Assembly (NCBI GenBank): GCA_964545875.1
Contig: CAZJHH010000002.1
Coordinates: 124,001 to 188,000, forward strand
Direction: 5' to 3'
Source of the DNA: DAIPKP01 sp964545875
Lineage (GTDB): Bacteria > Synergistota > Synergistia > Synergistales > Aminiphilaceae
DNA: 64,000 nt
The notes beneath the pieces were generated by a model. The model was given only the letters and a program-made list of their open reading frames with translations, searched no databases and was not told the origin of the DNA. Shown one piece after another: positions 18,315 through 27,494 of this stretch; the first letter of the stretch is position 1, and each line of letters starts with the position of its first letter. The position numbers and the translations under genes are program-made.

Positions 18315-19747
18315 GGAGAAAGCCTTAGTTTCCCTGCGGAAGTATCGTAGTATGTTCTCTTTACAAGATCTCGGAAGTGCTCTCCCCGCTCCGTGTAGCT
18401 TCTGTAGGCGTCCCAGCTTGTACATGCGGGAGAGAGGAGAACTGTATCATTTTCCCGGGAAAGGCTCAGAGCGTGGGAAAAGGCTTTTTCAAGCGTAGGA
18501 ACCACGTAAAGATGGGGGCATTTCCCTTTCAGAGCTTTTTCCAAGGAGCATGCTTCAGCTCCAAAAAGTATTGCTGCCCGGGTGTTTTGGAAAACCGCTT
18601 CTGCAAGCTCTCCGTACTCTTCCCCCTTTCCCTTTCCTCCCAAGAGAACGATGATCTCCCCTTCCAGAGACTCCAATGCGGTTACCGTGGCTGCTACGTT
18701 GGTTCCTTTGGAATCATTTACGAAGGTTACTCCTTGAAGGGTTCCCAAGTTTTCACATCGATGAGCGAGAGGAATGAAGCTTGAGAGTCCTGCGAGTATC
18801 TTTTTCGGGTCGCCATTCGCTTTCCAGAGGATTCCCAAGGAGGCGGCGAAAGCTGCGTTTTCTACATTATGCTTTCCCAGAAGGGAAAGATCTTTCCGAG
18901 GATCAAAAAGAAAGAACTCCTCTTTGTCCTTTCGTAAAGTCACTTTTTCAGGAGAAGCAAAAATTCCCCGCACGGGGGACGGATTTCCTTCTGCTCCTTT
19001 CCAGAAAAACGGAAATGCTTCGATATGGGGAGGGAAAATTTTCTCGGGAAAATACGAAACATCCTGAAGACGGAAGATGAAGGGAAAGACACGGGAATCT
19101 TTCTTGAAAAGGTGAAGCATTTTCATTTTCGCCTTTACATAGGCTTCATATCCTCCGTGCCAATCAAGATGATCCGGAACGATGTTGGTGATGCCTCCTC
19201 CGGAGAGGCAGGGGTTCTCAGCCCAGTGAAGCTGAAAACTGCTAAGTTCTGCTACAACACATGCATAGTTCTTGAGAGCCACTTCCCCCAAGGGAATGCC
19301 TATGTTGCCTCCCGGGGAGACCATGTCCTCTCCTAGAGCCTTTTGAAGAAGGTGCGCAAGAAGGGCCACGGTGGTACTCTTTCCGTTGCTTCCGGTGATA
19401 CCGATAATGTCTCCCTTTATATGGGGGGAGACAAAGTCAAGCTCCCCCACCACGGGGATGTTCTCTTCGCGCGCCATGCGTACCATTTCCGAGGTTGGAG
19501 GGATTCCGGAACTCAGAATAAGAGCGTCCGCTTCCAGGGCCCGGGGCGAGTGTGTTTCCTCCCAGAGAATTCCTTGGGAAGAGAAGAGGGATTGCACCTC
19601 CCGGGGAAGAGGAGATGTCTCGGTCACAAAGACCGAGAGGCCGAGCTCTTTTCCGAGAAGAGCGAGGGCTCGACCGCTCTTTCCGGCTCCCACCACTGCA
19701 ATGGAGGAATAGTTTTGAGACAGTATGTTTTTACGAAACTCTTTCAT
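18311..19747 (-). CDS. murD: UDP-N-acetylmuramoylalanine-D-glutamate ligase MurD
   Basis: Adds D-glutamate to UDP-MurNAc-L-Ala. It is 478 residues with an N-terminal GAGKSGRALA Rossmann motif, the ATP loop GITGSNGKSTT, the DHLDWHGG segment, and FVNDSKGTN, typical of MurD rather than the other Mur ligases. It lies between mraY and ftsW in the dcw operon. Confidence 0.97.
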   Translation of the reverse strand: MKEFRKNILSQNYSSIAVVGAGKSGRALALLGKELGLSVFVTETSPLPREVQSLFSSQGILWEETHSPRALEADALILSSGIPPTSEMVRMAREENIPVVGELDFVSPHIKGDIIGITGSNGKSTTVALLAHLLQKALGEDMVSPGGNIGIPLGEVALKNYACVVAELSSFQLHWAENPCLSGGGITNIVPDHLDWHGGYEAYVKAKMKMLHLFKKDSRVFPFIFRLQDVSYFPEKIFPPHIEAFPFFWKGAEGNPSPVRGIFASPEKVTLRKDKEEFFLFDPRKDLSLLGKHNVENAAFAASLGILWKANGDPKKILAGLSSFIPLAHRCENLGTLQGVTFVNDSKGTNVAATVTALESLEGEIIVLLGGKGKGEEYGELAEAVFQNTRAAILFGAEACSLEKALKGKCPHLYVVPTLEKAFSHALSLSRENDTVLLSPACTSWDAYRSYTERGEHFRDLVKRTYYDTSAGKLRLSP

Positions 19748-19771
19748 GTTTCTATCGTCTCCCCAGGATTT

Positions 19772-20725
19772 TTAAATAACCTGCTTTCCCCATAAGGCGA
19801 GAAAGCAGAGTATACACAACAGGTGTATCGTAAGAAATCGGATCACGATATGGGTTTCTCCAATCCCCTTCATTTCAAAATGGTGATGCAGCGGGCTCAT
19901 GGCAAAAATTTTACGGTGAAAAACGTGAATAGCTATCAGCTGGAGAATAACCGAAATAATTTCCAAAGCAAAGATACTTGAGAGGGGTACAAGGATCCAT
20001 GGGTTTCCGCAATAGACAGCCCCCACAAAAAGAAGTCCTCCCAGGAAATGAGAGCCCGCGTCTCCCATGAAAACCGATGCGGGGTGGCTGTTATGCCATA
20101 GAAAACCCAGGGTGATACCTATTCCCGTGGAGGCGAGAAAAAGAGCATTTCCATACCCTCCGATAAAGGCAGCTCCTCCGAGCACGAGAAAGGATCCCAA
20201 AGAGCAGAAGGATGCAAGCCCATCAAGGCCGTCGGTTATATTGACCGCATTCACGATCCCTACTCCCAAAAAAAGGGTTATTCCCACATCAAGTAAGGGG
20301 GAGCAAGAAACAAAGATGTACGGTTGTTCTCGATAGACCAGGAAAACCCAAAGACCGCACAAAAATATTTGGGCCAGGAACTTCTGAAAGCTTGCGAAAC
20401 CTTCGCTGGATTTAGCGGTGTATTTCAGCCAGTCATCAATACATCCTATGCAGCCCATGCCAAGCGGAAAGAGAAGAATTTGCCAGAAATCCCGTTTCAG
20501 AAAAGGGGCGAAAAGAAGAAGCCCTGCCGCAAAGAGGAGAAGAAAGACAATTCCTCCCATGGTGGGAATGTTCTTTTTCTCTTCCAGATGCCTTGGAGGT
20601 CCGTAGGTCTTGATATGTTGCGATACGCTCCTTGCCCGAAGCATGCGGATCCATCCCTCCTGAAGGAGAATGCCCGAGAGCACGAGAAAAAGGATATATC
20701 CGAAGAGGTGAAAAGAGGTCACCAT
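19772..20725 (-). CDS. mraY: Phospho-MurNAc-pentapeptide transferase MraY
   Basis: Integral membrane enzyme that transfers phospho-MurNAc-pentapeptide to undecaprenyl phosphate, making lipid I. It has 317 residues and about ten hydrophobic helices. Catalytic signatures are PTMGG, CIDDWLKY, NITDGLDGLA, and the HHHFEMKG motif near the end. The start overlaps murF by seven bases. Confidence 0.97.
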   Translation of the reverse strand: MVTSFHLFGYILFLVLSGILLQEGWIRMLRARSVSQHIKTYGPPRHLEEKKNIPTMGGIVFLLLFAAGLLLFAPFLKRDFWQILLFPLGMGCIGCIDDWLKYTAKSSEGFASFQKFLAQIFLCGLWVFLVYREQPYIFVSCSPLLDVGITLFLGVGIVNAVNITDGLDGLASFCSLGSFLVLGGAAFIGGYGNALFLASTGIGITLGFLWHNSHPASVFMGDAGSHFLGGLLFVGAVYCGNPWILVPLSSIFALEIISVILQLIAIHVFHRKIFAMSPLHHHFEMKGIGETHIVIRFLTIHLLCILCFLALWGKQVI

Positions 20726-22182
20726 AAGCGGAGTTCCTCTACCACGGTTTCCAGTCCGTAGGATCGAGATCCCTTTACGAAAAGGGCATCGCCTTCTCGA
20801 AGAGAAAGCTTTCGAAGATACCCGGAAGCTTCTTTGGAAGAGTTAAGCATCACAATCCTTTGGGAAAGTTTTTCTCTTTCGATGTATTTGCGTATCTCGG
20901 GGGTATGCCATTCCTCTCCGAGAAGAAGTATCTGCTCAAAGGAAGGGAACAGCGAAACCGTCCGAAGATGTGCTTCCTTGCTATAGCCCCCAAGCTCTTT
21001 CATTCCTCCCAGGAGAAGCACTCGTTTGCCGGAAAGGGGAAGATCCCTGAAATTACAAAGAGAGCTTTCCATGGATTTGGGATTGGCGTTGTACGATTCA
21101 TCAAAGAGAAAAAAACCTTGGGAAACGAGGAAAATCCTTCCTCTTCCAGGGGGTACCTGAAAGGAAGAAAAGAGATCGTTTACGTCATGAGGAAGAGAGA
21201 TCCCGAGAATTTTCAAGACGCCTAAAGAAAAAGCACAAGCATATACGTGGTGATCGCAGTAAAAGGGAGCTTCAAAGCTCAAGGATTCTCCGAAAAGCGA
21301 AACTTCCGAGCGAAGAAGAAAGGGCATTTTTGGGGTTGTACCTAAACACACCTTGGCAGAGTGAATTGCTATCCCCCGGGAAGGATGAGCCTTTTTTCCC
21401 ACCGGAATTGGACGGTAGGCAAAAGATCCCCGGGAAGTGAAGAATGAAGAGAGAAGGGGAGAATCTTCATTAAAGAAAAGGTTTTCCATTCGGGGCGATT
21501 CGGCCAATTCCAGCTTTGCCCGGAGCACTCCTTCCAATGAGGAAAAACCTTGGGTATGTGCGGGGGCTACATCTGTGATAATGCCGATTTCCGGAGCGTA
21601 CTTCCCGGCGAGTTCTCGGATTTCCCCGAAGGAGTTGGCTCCGAACTCGAGAAGCAGAAAACGTGTGTTCTCTGGAGCCGAGGCAAGGGAAAGATCGATC
21701 CCTACGGAGGTATTGAAGCTTTCCTTTGTGCAATATGTAGGATACCAGTGAGAAAGGAGATCTTGCAAAAGGTTTTTCGTAGTAGTCTTTCCTACGCTTC
21801 CCGTAATTCCAAGAGTTTTTTCCAGAGGAAGCCTGGAGAGGCGATATTTTCCGAGGAGACGTAAAGCTTCTTCCGTATTTTTTACAAGGAAAATTTTGCA
21901 TCCTTCCGGGAGAGGTGAAGGCAGGATCGATTGTTTGTTTTTTTCCACAAAAACAAGAGATGCTCCTCGGCGGAGGGCATCCGGAACGAAGGCATGTCCA
22001 TCGGCATTTTTTCCGGGAAGGGCGAAAAAAGCATCTCCTGGACGGACTTTTCTGCTGTCCGACCAGTATGCTTTCGGTTTGGGAAAGGAGTTTCCTTGAA
22101 AAAGAACCTCTCCGCCGAGGAGCTTTTTGAGAATTTCGTCCTCCTCCACGGAGGTGAGGTCATGTTGTTTTTGAAATGTCAT
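20719..22182 (-). CDS. murF: UDP-MurNAc-tripeptide-D-alanyl-D-alanine ligase MurF
   Basis: Adds D-Ala-D-Ala to complete the UDP-MurNAc-pentapeptide. The ATG at 22182 overlaps the murE stop in ATGA and gives 487 residues. The ATP loop GITGSVGKTTTK is present, as are the SFNTSVG segment and the DESYNANPKSM motif specific to MurF. No ddl gene is next to it, so D-Ala-D-Ala ligase must be encoded elsewhere. Confidence 0.96.
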   Translation of the reverse strand: MTFQKQHDLTSVEEDEILKKLLGGEVLFQGNSFPKPKAYWSDSRKVRPGDAFFALPGKNADGHAFVPDALRRGASLVFVEKNKQSILPSPLPEGCKIFLVKNTEEALRLLGKYRLSRLPLEKTLGITGSVGKTTTKNLLQDLLSHWYPTYCTKESFNTSVGIDLSLASAPENTRFLLLEFGANSFGEIRELAGKYAPEIGIITDVAPAHTQGFSSLEGVLRAKLELAESPRMENLFFNEDSPLLSSFFTSRGSFAYRPIPVGKKAHPSRGIAIHSAKVCLGTTPKMPFLLRSEVSLFGESLSFEAPFYCDHHVYACAFSLGVLKILGISLPHDVNDLFSSFQVPPGRGRIFLVSQGFFLFDESYNANPKSMESSLCNFRDLPLSGKRVLLLGGMKELGGYSKEAHLRTVSLFPSFEQILLLGEEWHTPEIRKYIEREKLSQRIVMLNSSKEASGYLRKLSLREGDALFVKGSRSYGLETVVEELRLW

Positions 22183-23681
22183 CGGTAAGAAACGCCTCTC
22201 TCCAAAGCCCATTCCTCCAAGGCTCCCTTGTCGGAAAAGGCATGGCGTGTGCCCGAAATTTCAAGATAGCTTTCCGGTCCTTTTCCCGCGATGACGAGTA
22301 TATCCTCTCTTTCTCCCGAGTCAAGAAGATGATGAATGGCCTCTTTCCGATCGACGATAATCTTGCAGGGAATCTGGGCATTTTCTTGTAAAACCCCTTG
22401 ATAATTCTCCTCTGCTATGATTTGAGGATCTTCATACCGCGGGTTATCCATGGTTATGATAATGTCATCCGCATAGCGTGCTGCTGCAATTCCCATGAGA
22501 GGGCGATTGCCCGGAAAACGGTTGCCCCCTGAGCCGAAGAGCACCCGCAGTTTCCCCTGGCAACAGTATTTAAGAGAAGCGAGAACCTTGGCAAGGGCAT
22601 CTGGAGTATGGGCGTAGTCGATGATACAGGTTACCCCCTTTTCAGTACGGTAACTTTCCATACGTCCGGGGATCTTCGGAATTTGCTGTACTCCAAGGAT
22701 GAGATCTTCCCAGGGTATACCATAAAGGCTAGCAAGCGTCATAGCTCCAAGGGTGTTATAGAGGTTGAATTTGCCTACCAACGGCAGAGTTATCTGGGAG
22801 ATTTGCCCTTGAGGCCCCTGAAGGCGAACCTCGGTGCCTTCGGGATGAAAGGTGGAAGAAAGAAGCGTTATGTGGTGCTTGCTATTCCTCGATTCTAGAC
22901 CGTAGGAGGCACAAAAATCGAAAAACTCTTCATAGAGCCTGGCTCCGTAAGGATCGTCGCTGTTAAGGGCTCCATGCCAGTTTTTTCGGGTGTGTTTTGT
23001 GAAAATTGATCTCTTTGCCTGAAAGTAGGCTTCCATATTTCCATGATAGTCAAGATGCTCCGGAGTGAGGTTGGAAAATATAAGTCCGTTAAAGTCACAT
23101 CCCGCTATGCGACCTTCCATAACCGCATGAGATGATATTTCCATGACACAATCGGAACAGCCATGTTTTCTCATTTTTGCGAAAAACCTCTGAAGATCCG
23201 GAGCTTCTGGAGTAGTTCTCCCGGCCTCCTCTTTGTGAACCCCATCGGAATACTCAATGGTTCCCAAGAGTCCGCTTTTTCCACCGCTGGCATGAATAAT
23301 GGATCGCATGATAAAGGCGGTGGAAGATTTTCCGTTGGTTCCGGTAATTCCAGTAAGACGAAGATTTTTAGAAGGAGCATCATAAAAAACTTCGGAGATT
23401 TTTCCGAGATGTTTTCGAAGATTTGGTATAACCATCTGGGGGGCTTCCAGGGGGAGTTGTCGTTCGCAAAGAAAAGCTACGGCCCCTTTGGAGAGGGCTT
23501 CCCGGGCATAGTCATGGCCATCCCATTTCCTCCCGGCGATGCAGCAGAAAAGGCTTTGAGGGTATATCTTGGAAGAATGGCATGTGATGTCGGAAAGCTG
23601 GGGGTTCGAATCATGTTCCTCCACCTTCGCTATGAGGATCTCCTGGGTTTTGAGCATATGGACCAGTTCCCGAAAATACAT
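22179..23681 (-). CDS. murE: UDP-MurNAc-tripeptide synthetase MurE, diaminopimelate type
   Basis: Adds the third amino acid of the peptidoglycan stem. The ATP loop GITGTNGKSST and the MEISSHAV segment mark MurE. The substrate-specificity motif is DNPR, which in characterised enzymes selects meso-diaminopimelate over lysine. The ATG at 23681 has an AAGGA eight bases upstream and gives 500 residues; earlier in-frame ATGs at 23690 and 23735 are less well placed. Confidence 0.95.
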   Translation of the reverse strand: MYFRELVHMLKTQEILIAKVEEHDSNPQLSDITCHSSKIYPQSLFCCIAGRKWDGHDYAREALSKGAVAFLCERQLPLEAPQMVIPNLRKHLGKISEVFYDAPSKNLRLTGITGTNGKSSTAFIMRSIIHASGGKSGLLGTIEYSDGVHKEEAGRTTPEAPDLQRFFAKMRKHGCSDCVMEISSHAVMEGRIAGCDFNGLIFSNLTPEHLDYHGNMEAYFQAKRSIFTKHTRKNWHGALNSDDPYGARLYEEFFDFCASYGLESRNSKHHITLLSSTFHPEGTEVRLQGPQGQISQITLPLVGKFNLYNTLGAMTLASLYGIPWEDLILGVQQIPKIPGRMESYRTEKGVTCIIDYAHTPDALAKVLASLKYCCQGKLRVLFGSGGNRFPGNRPLMGIAAARYADDIIITMDNPRYEDPQIIAEENYQGVLQENAQIPCKIIVDRKEAIHHLLDSGEREDILVIAGKGPESYLEISGTRHAFSDKGALEEWALERGVSYR

Positions 23682-23709
23682 GACAGCCATCCTTTCTGAG
23701 TAAAAATTT

Positions 23710-25416
23710 TTAATGAGAAACTCCATGTTGTCCAAACTCTGGTTCGAAGGCGGAAATTTTTTCTGCTATTTTTCGAAACACAGGTGCCGCCACCTTGCCC
23801 CCTTGATCGTTTCCCGATTGAGGTTCGCCGATAACTACCAAGAGAGCGAGCGTGGGATTTTCGGCGGGCCAGAACCCCACAAAAGAAGCTACGAAGTTAT
23901 CCTCCGCATAAGATCCTTTCTGAGCGACCTGGGCGGTTCCCGTTTTGCCTGCCACAGAAATTCCAGGCACCTTGGCAGCTCTCCCCGAGCCTTGTTCCAC
24001 CACGCTTGTCATGGCTTCCCGAAGGCGCTGGGCGGTGGTTTCTGTAAGCACGTGATTGCGCGTATGCTTAGAGGCTTGATATTTAAGAGTTTCATTCTCA
24101 TTTTGAATGGATTCCACCAAATAGGGTTGGTAAAGCCTGCCTCCATTGGCAATGGCTGCAATTGCGGAAAGAAGTTGCAGAGGCGTAACCGCAATTCCCT
24201 GACCTATGGCGATATTGGCAGGAACCACCCCAAGCCATTGTTCAGGCTTGTGAAGAATTCCCTTCTCTTCTCCGGGAAACTGGATTCCTGTGGGGGATCC
24301 GAACCCCCAAAACCGGAGATAGTCATATCCATCCTGGGGCTTTATTCGAGATCCTATCTGTGCCATGCCTACGTTGGAAGATTTTGCGATGATTTCCCGG
24401 GGAGAGATCTTCCCGTGTCCCCGTCCGAAAATTTCTGAGATCCATCCATCCGCTACCTGGATTCTGCCGGGGCAGAAAAACTCCTCCTCCCAGCCCACAA
24501 GGCCCATTTCAAGAGCTATACCGAGAATAACGGGTTTAAAAGTAGATCCGGGTTCATAAATTCTTCCGATAGCGTTATTCCGCAAGGCTTCCGAATTTGC
24601 CAGGGTTTCTCGCTGGTTTGCATTAAAAAAAGGCCAGCTTACCATACCCCGAAGGGCTCCTGAGGTGACATCCATGCAAAGCACGGTGCCCCATCGGGCT
24701 CGTTCCCTTTTTATGGCCTCTCGAAGCTCTTCGGCAAGAACGTGTTGTATTCGAGAGTCTATAGTAAGGAGAACCTTTCCAGGCTCTCGAAGAGTTTGAG
24801 CAGCCTCAGGAGAAAGGATGCTCGCCACCTTTCCGCTGGCAGTTTTAGCGATCAGGTGGTTTCCCGGAGGGGAATAGAGAACGCTGTTGTAAAGAAGCTC
24901 GATTCCCGCCAGGCCCTTTTCGTCGATGTCGCAATATCCGAGAATATGAGCTGCATCCTCTCCTTGAGGATAGACCCGCTTTCCTTCCCGAACTTCATAA
25001 AGCCCGGGGAGGTCAAGGGAACGAATCGTTTCTACCGTTTCTCCGGTAAGCTTTCTCGCAACCCAAAGAAAACGACCTTCATGGGTCTGGGATAATCGTT
25101 CAATGGTTTTTTCGTCAAAGAAAGAACGTAGTTTTGCCGCATTTTCCGGTTCCCACTCCAGAGGATCTATAAAGAAGCTTATGCTTGGTACGGATATAGC
25201 CAGAGAGACATCCCGACAATCGGAGATGATACCACGTTTCGAAGAAAGAGTGATATATGACCAGTATTGTTTAGAAGCCCGAGCTATGGCGCGTTCATCC
25301 GGGAAAAGATGCAGAGATACGAGACGACAGAGAAGCACAAAAAGAGTGGCGTGGAGAAGAACCCAGAGGAATGTACTGCGACGTTGGCGTCTTGTTTCAG
25401 AAGCTTCGGATAACAT
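23710..25416 (-). CDS. ftsI: Class B penicillin-binding protein, FtsI/PBP3-like transpeptidase
   Basis: A 568-residue septal transpeptidase. It has a single N-terminal transmembrane helix (about residues 15-37), a dimerisation domain starting at KRGIISDC, and the penicillin-binding domain. The three active-site motifs are visible: STFK at residues 291-294, SSN at 346-348, and KTG at 491-493. Position between the ftsL-like gene and murE is the conserved ftsI location. No PASTA repeats are present. Confidence 0.95.
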   Translation of the reverse strand: MLSEASETRRQRRSTFLWVLLHATLFVLLCRLVSLHLFPDERAIARASKQYWSYITLSSKRGIISDCRDVSLAISVPSISFFIDPLEWEPENAAKLRSFFDEKTIERLSQTHEGRFLWVARKLTGETVETIRSLDLPGLYEVREGKRVYPQGEDAAHILGYCDIDEKGLAGIELLYNSVLYSPPGNHLIAKTASGKVASILSPEAAQTLREPGKVLLTIDSRIQHVLAEELREAIKRERARWGTVLCMDVTSGALRGMVSWPFFNANQRETLANSEALRNNAIGRIYEPGSTFKPVILGIALEMGLVGWEEEFFCPGRIQVADGWISEIFGRGHGKISPREIIAKSSNVGMAQIGSRIKPQDGYDYLRFWGFGSPTGIQFPGEEKGILHKPEQWLGVVPANIAIGQGIAVTPLQLLSAIAAIANGGRLYQPYLVESIQNENETLKYQASKHTRNHVLTETTAQRLREAMTSVVEQGSGRAAKVPGISVAGKTGTAQVAQKGSYAEDNFVASFVGFWPAENPTLALLVVIGEPQSGNDQGGKVAAPVFRKIAEKISAFEPEFGQHGVSH

Positions 25417-25436
25417 GAAAATTCAGCATCCTTGTT

Positions 25437-25892
25437 TTAGTATTCATCCCCCGCTGAAGCGAAGGGGGTGAAAAATTCCATAAGCGCCTTTTCTGCAAGC
25501 CTCAGAGGACTGGGTTCTTTTGAAGAGGAAGGGAGTTCCCCCTTGGCAAGCAAAATCTCCGGAGGAAGACTTTTCCCCACAGGGACATGGAGCATGGCAG
25601 TTTTGTGAAAGGATATGCTCATTTGTTGGGTATTCCGGCTTGTTTCAAGCACTATTGCAGGTTTTGTGGCCACCGCAAAGGCATATACAGACTGGGCGTA
25701 ATCGTTCTGAAGAGAGGCAAAGACCGAGTCAATACGGGAAAGCCTTTTTTCAAGAGTGCTCACATAAATCCGCATAACTCCCAGAGAGAGAAAGAGAATT
25801 CCTAAAAGAAGAGCCGCAGCGAAAAAGACTTTTAAAAAAGATAGAGAATATCGTTTTTGCGGTTTTTCCTCCAACACTTCGGATTTGTTCAT
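25437..25892 (-). CDS. FtsL-like small bitopic membrane protein
   Basis: A 151-residue protein between rsmH and ftsI, the place of ftsL. It has a basic cytoplasmic N-terminus, one transmembrane helix at about residues 20-45, and then a segment resembling the short coiled coil of FtsL (LEKRLSRIDSVFASLQNDY). The C-terminal 80 residues are longer than in most FtsL proteins and not recognised. FtsL is usually found by location because its sequence drifts, so the call rests on context and topology. Start and rsmH stop overlap in ATGA. Confidence 0.6.
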   Translation of the reverse strand: MNKSEVLEEKPQKRYSLSFLKVFFAAALLLGILFLSLGVMRIYVSTLEKRLSRIDSVFASLQNDYAQSVYAFAVATKPAIVLETSRNTQQMSISFHKTAMLHVPVGKSLPPEILLAKGELPSSSKEPSPLRLAEKALMEFFTPFASAGDEY

Positions 25893-26815
25893 CTCTTTGC
25901 CTCCTCTCTCCTATCAAAAAAACGGAATACCCGGAGCTTGGCGCTTCGGGACTTGTAATTCTCCTCCACCTCTTCCTGAGTTGGTTGCAGAGGTTTTTTA
26001 AAAAGAGGCACTCCTTTTTTTGCCTGTCGCCATTCCCGCATCGTATGTTTTACCAAGCGGTCTTCCAGGGAGTGATAACTTACTACAAAGAGAATGCCTT
26101 CAGGGGAGAGAACTTCCGGAGCTACTTCAAGAGCGGTTTTAAGTGCCCCGAGCTCATCGTTCACGAAAATCCGCACGGCCTGAAAAATTTTCCGCCCCGG
26201 ATGTCTCCCGAGTTTACGCATAAAAGACGGAGAAAGCCCTCCTCTCAAGGCTTCCATGACATCTCCTGTGGTTTTGAGGGGCCCCTTACCTTCTCGCGCC
26301 GCCACGAGGATTTTTGCGAATTTATAAGCGTGGCGTTCTTCCCCGTATTCAGAAAATATACGAGCCATATCCGAGAGGCTGAATTCGTTAAAAACGTGGA
26401 AGGCTGTAGTTTCTCCCGAAAGGGAACGATCCATTCGCATGTCGAGAGGGCCGTCGTGCTGGTAAGAAAACCCCCGTTCCGGAGAGGTCAGTTGGAGATT
26501 GGAAACTCCCAAATCGAAAAAAACAACCTTAGCAGGAAAAAAACCCTCTCTTTTGCAGAGAAAGAGAAGATCTTTAAAATTTCCTTGTACCGGAACAAAT
26601 CTTTCTCCGTAGGTCTTCAAACGTTCTTTTGCAAGGAAAAGAGCATCTTCGTCCTGATCAATGCCGAGGAGACGAGCCGATTCCCATCGCTCAAGCGCCG
26701 CAGCACTGTATCCTCCCAAACCAAGAGTGGCATCTACCATTAGATCTGGGGAAATGCCAGAGTCTTCTAAAATAGAAAGAATTTCGTCAATAAGAACGGG
26801 CACGTGCTCCATCAT
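25889..26815 (-). CDS. rsmH: 16S rRNA (cytosine1402-N4)-methyltransferase RsmH
   Basis: SAM-dependent methyltransferase that modifies C1402 in the 16S rRNA P-site. It has 308 residues with the starting HVPVLIDE, the SAM motif DATLGLGGYSAA, DLGVSNLQL, GPLDMRMD, and the C-terminal VSYHSLEDRLVK, all typical of the family. ATGA overlap with mraZ. Confidence 0.97.
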   Translation of the reverse strand: MMEHVPVLIDEILSILEDSGISPDLMVDATLGLGGYSAAALERWESARLLGIDQDEDALFLAKERLKTYGERFVPVQGNFKDLLFLCKREGFFPAKVVFFDLGVSNLQLTSPERGFSYQHDGPLDMRMDRSLSGETTAFHVFNEFSLSDMARIFSEYGEERHAYKFAKILVAAREGKGPLKTTGDVMEALRGGLSPSFMRKLGRHPGRKIFQAVRIFVNDELGALKTALEVAPEVLSPEGILFVVSYHSLEDRLVKHTMREWRQAKKGVPLFKKPLQPTQEEVEENYKSRSAKLRVFRFFDRREEAKR

Positions 26816-27240
26816 AAAAGCTCCTTCACACTCTCTTCGATCTCGGAGAAATTCGTGAACACCTCTTGCTGATAGCTTGCCCAGGTATCTTTATCCCAAA
26901 TTTCCACATGGTTGTTCTGGCCAATGACGCAAACTTCCTGAATGATTTGAGTTTTTTCTCGAAGATGCGTGGGAAGAAGAACTCTTCCGGCGGTGTCAAA
27001 AGTAATTTCTGCGGCGGTAGCCAAAAAAACTCTCGAAAAATTCTGGAATTTTTTCTTATCGTACATGGCACCTTTTAGGGAGAGGAAAAGACGTTCCCAT
27101 TGATCCATGGAGTAAATGGCGATGCAGGGGGCGAAGCCAAGGGATGCGACAGCTTCCTCCCCAAAGGCTTCTCGGAATTTTGAAGGAAAGACAAGCCTCC
27201 CCTTTGAATCCAATTTGTGCTCATATGTCCCCAAAAGCAT
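26812..27240 (-). CDS. mraZ: Transcriptional regulator MraZ
   Basis: MraZ is a double SpoVT/AbrB-fold DNA-binding protein that controls its own dcw operon. The ATG at 27240 gives 142 residues, the normal size; a G-rich ribosome site lies just upstream. The first AbrB-like half starts at GTYEHKLDSKGRLVFPSKFRE, with the second repeat at EITFDTAGRVLLP. It is the first gene of a cluster extending to ftsZ, and its predicted operator lies directly upstream. Confidence 0.95.
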   Translation of the reverse strand: MLLGTYEHKLDSKGRLVFPSKFREAFGEEAVASLGFAPCIAIYSMDQWERLFLSLKGAMYDKKKFQNFSRVFLATAAEITFDTAGRVLLPTHLREKTQIIQEVCVIGQNNHVEIWDKDTWASYQQEVFTNFSEIEESVKELL

Positions 27241-27249
27241 GAAACTTCC

Positions 27250-27274
27250 CCCCACCATATGCCACTTTGTCCCA
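27250..27274 (-). promoter_or_regulatory. MraZ operator: three TGGNN repeats at 10-base period
   Basis: On the minus strand three direct repeats, TGGGA (27274-27270), TGGCA (27264-27260) and TGGGG (27254-27250), are each separated by five bases. This is the spacing of the MraZ box known from E. coli and Mycoplasma. They end 9 bases before the mraZ ATG and overlap the ribosome site region, so binding would autoregulate the dcw operon. Confidence 0.8.
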
Positions 27275-27283
27275 CTTTTTTCT

Positions 27284-27312
27284 ACTTTATCATGAGAAGA
27301 GGCATGTATCTA
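27284..27312 (-). promoter_or_regulatory. Candidate promoter of the dcw operon
   Basis: On the minus strand TAGATA (27312-27307) and TAAAGT (27289-27284) are separated by 17 bases, and a TG precedes the -10 box, giving an extended -10. Both hexamers match consensus at four of six positions. It sits immediately upstream of the MraZ repeats, as expected for a repressible promoter, but the match alone is weak. Confidence 0.35.
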
Positions 27313-27393
27313 GGCCTAAAGAATTATTTCTCTCCCTCTTCTGGAGTAATAAAATAATGACATGTTTGAAATGATATGGTTTCATAAGAAAGC

Positions 27394-27405
27394 TAAAGCG
27401 CTTTA
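27394..27405. promoter_or_regulatory. 12-base perfect palindrome between divergent mraZ and yerC-like genes
   Basis: TAAAGCGCTTTA is a perfect inverted repeat lying 12 bases upstream of the -35 box of the yerC-like gene. It could be an operator for that TrpR-like regulator; no other copy was noticed. Confidence 0.3.
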
Positions 27406-27417
27406 ACGATGCAGAGC

Positions 27418-27446
27418 TTGAAAATAATTCTCATCTTTGCTATACT
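27418..27446 (+). promoter_or_regulatory. Sigma-70-type promoter of the yerC-like gene
   Basis: TTGAAA (27418-27423) and TATACT (27441-27446) with exactly 17 bases between, about 50 bases upstream of the ATG at 27495. Strong consensus match. Confidence 0.7.
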
Positions 27447-27494
27447 TGATTAAAATAAGAATTTGGTAGTTCACATTATCACGGGGGTGTTGAT

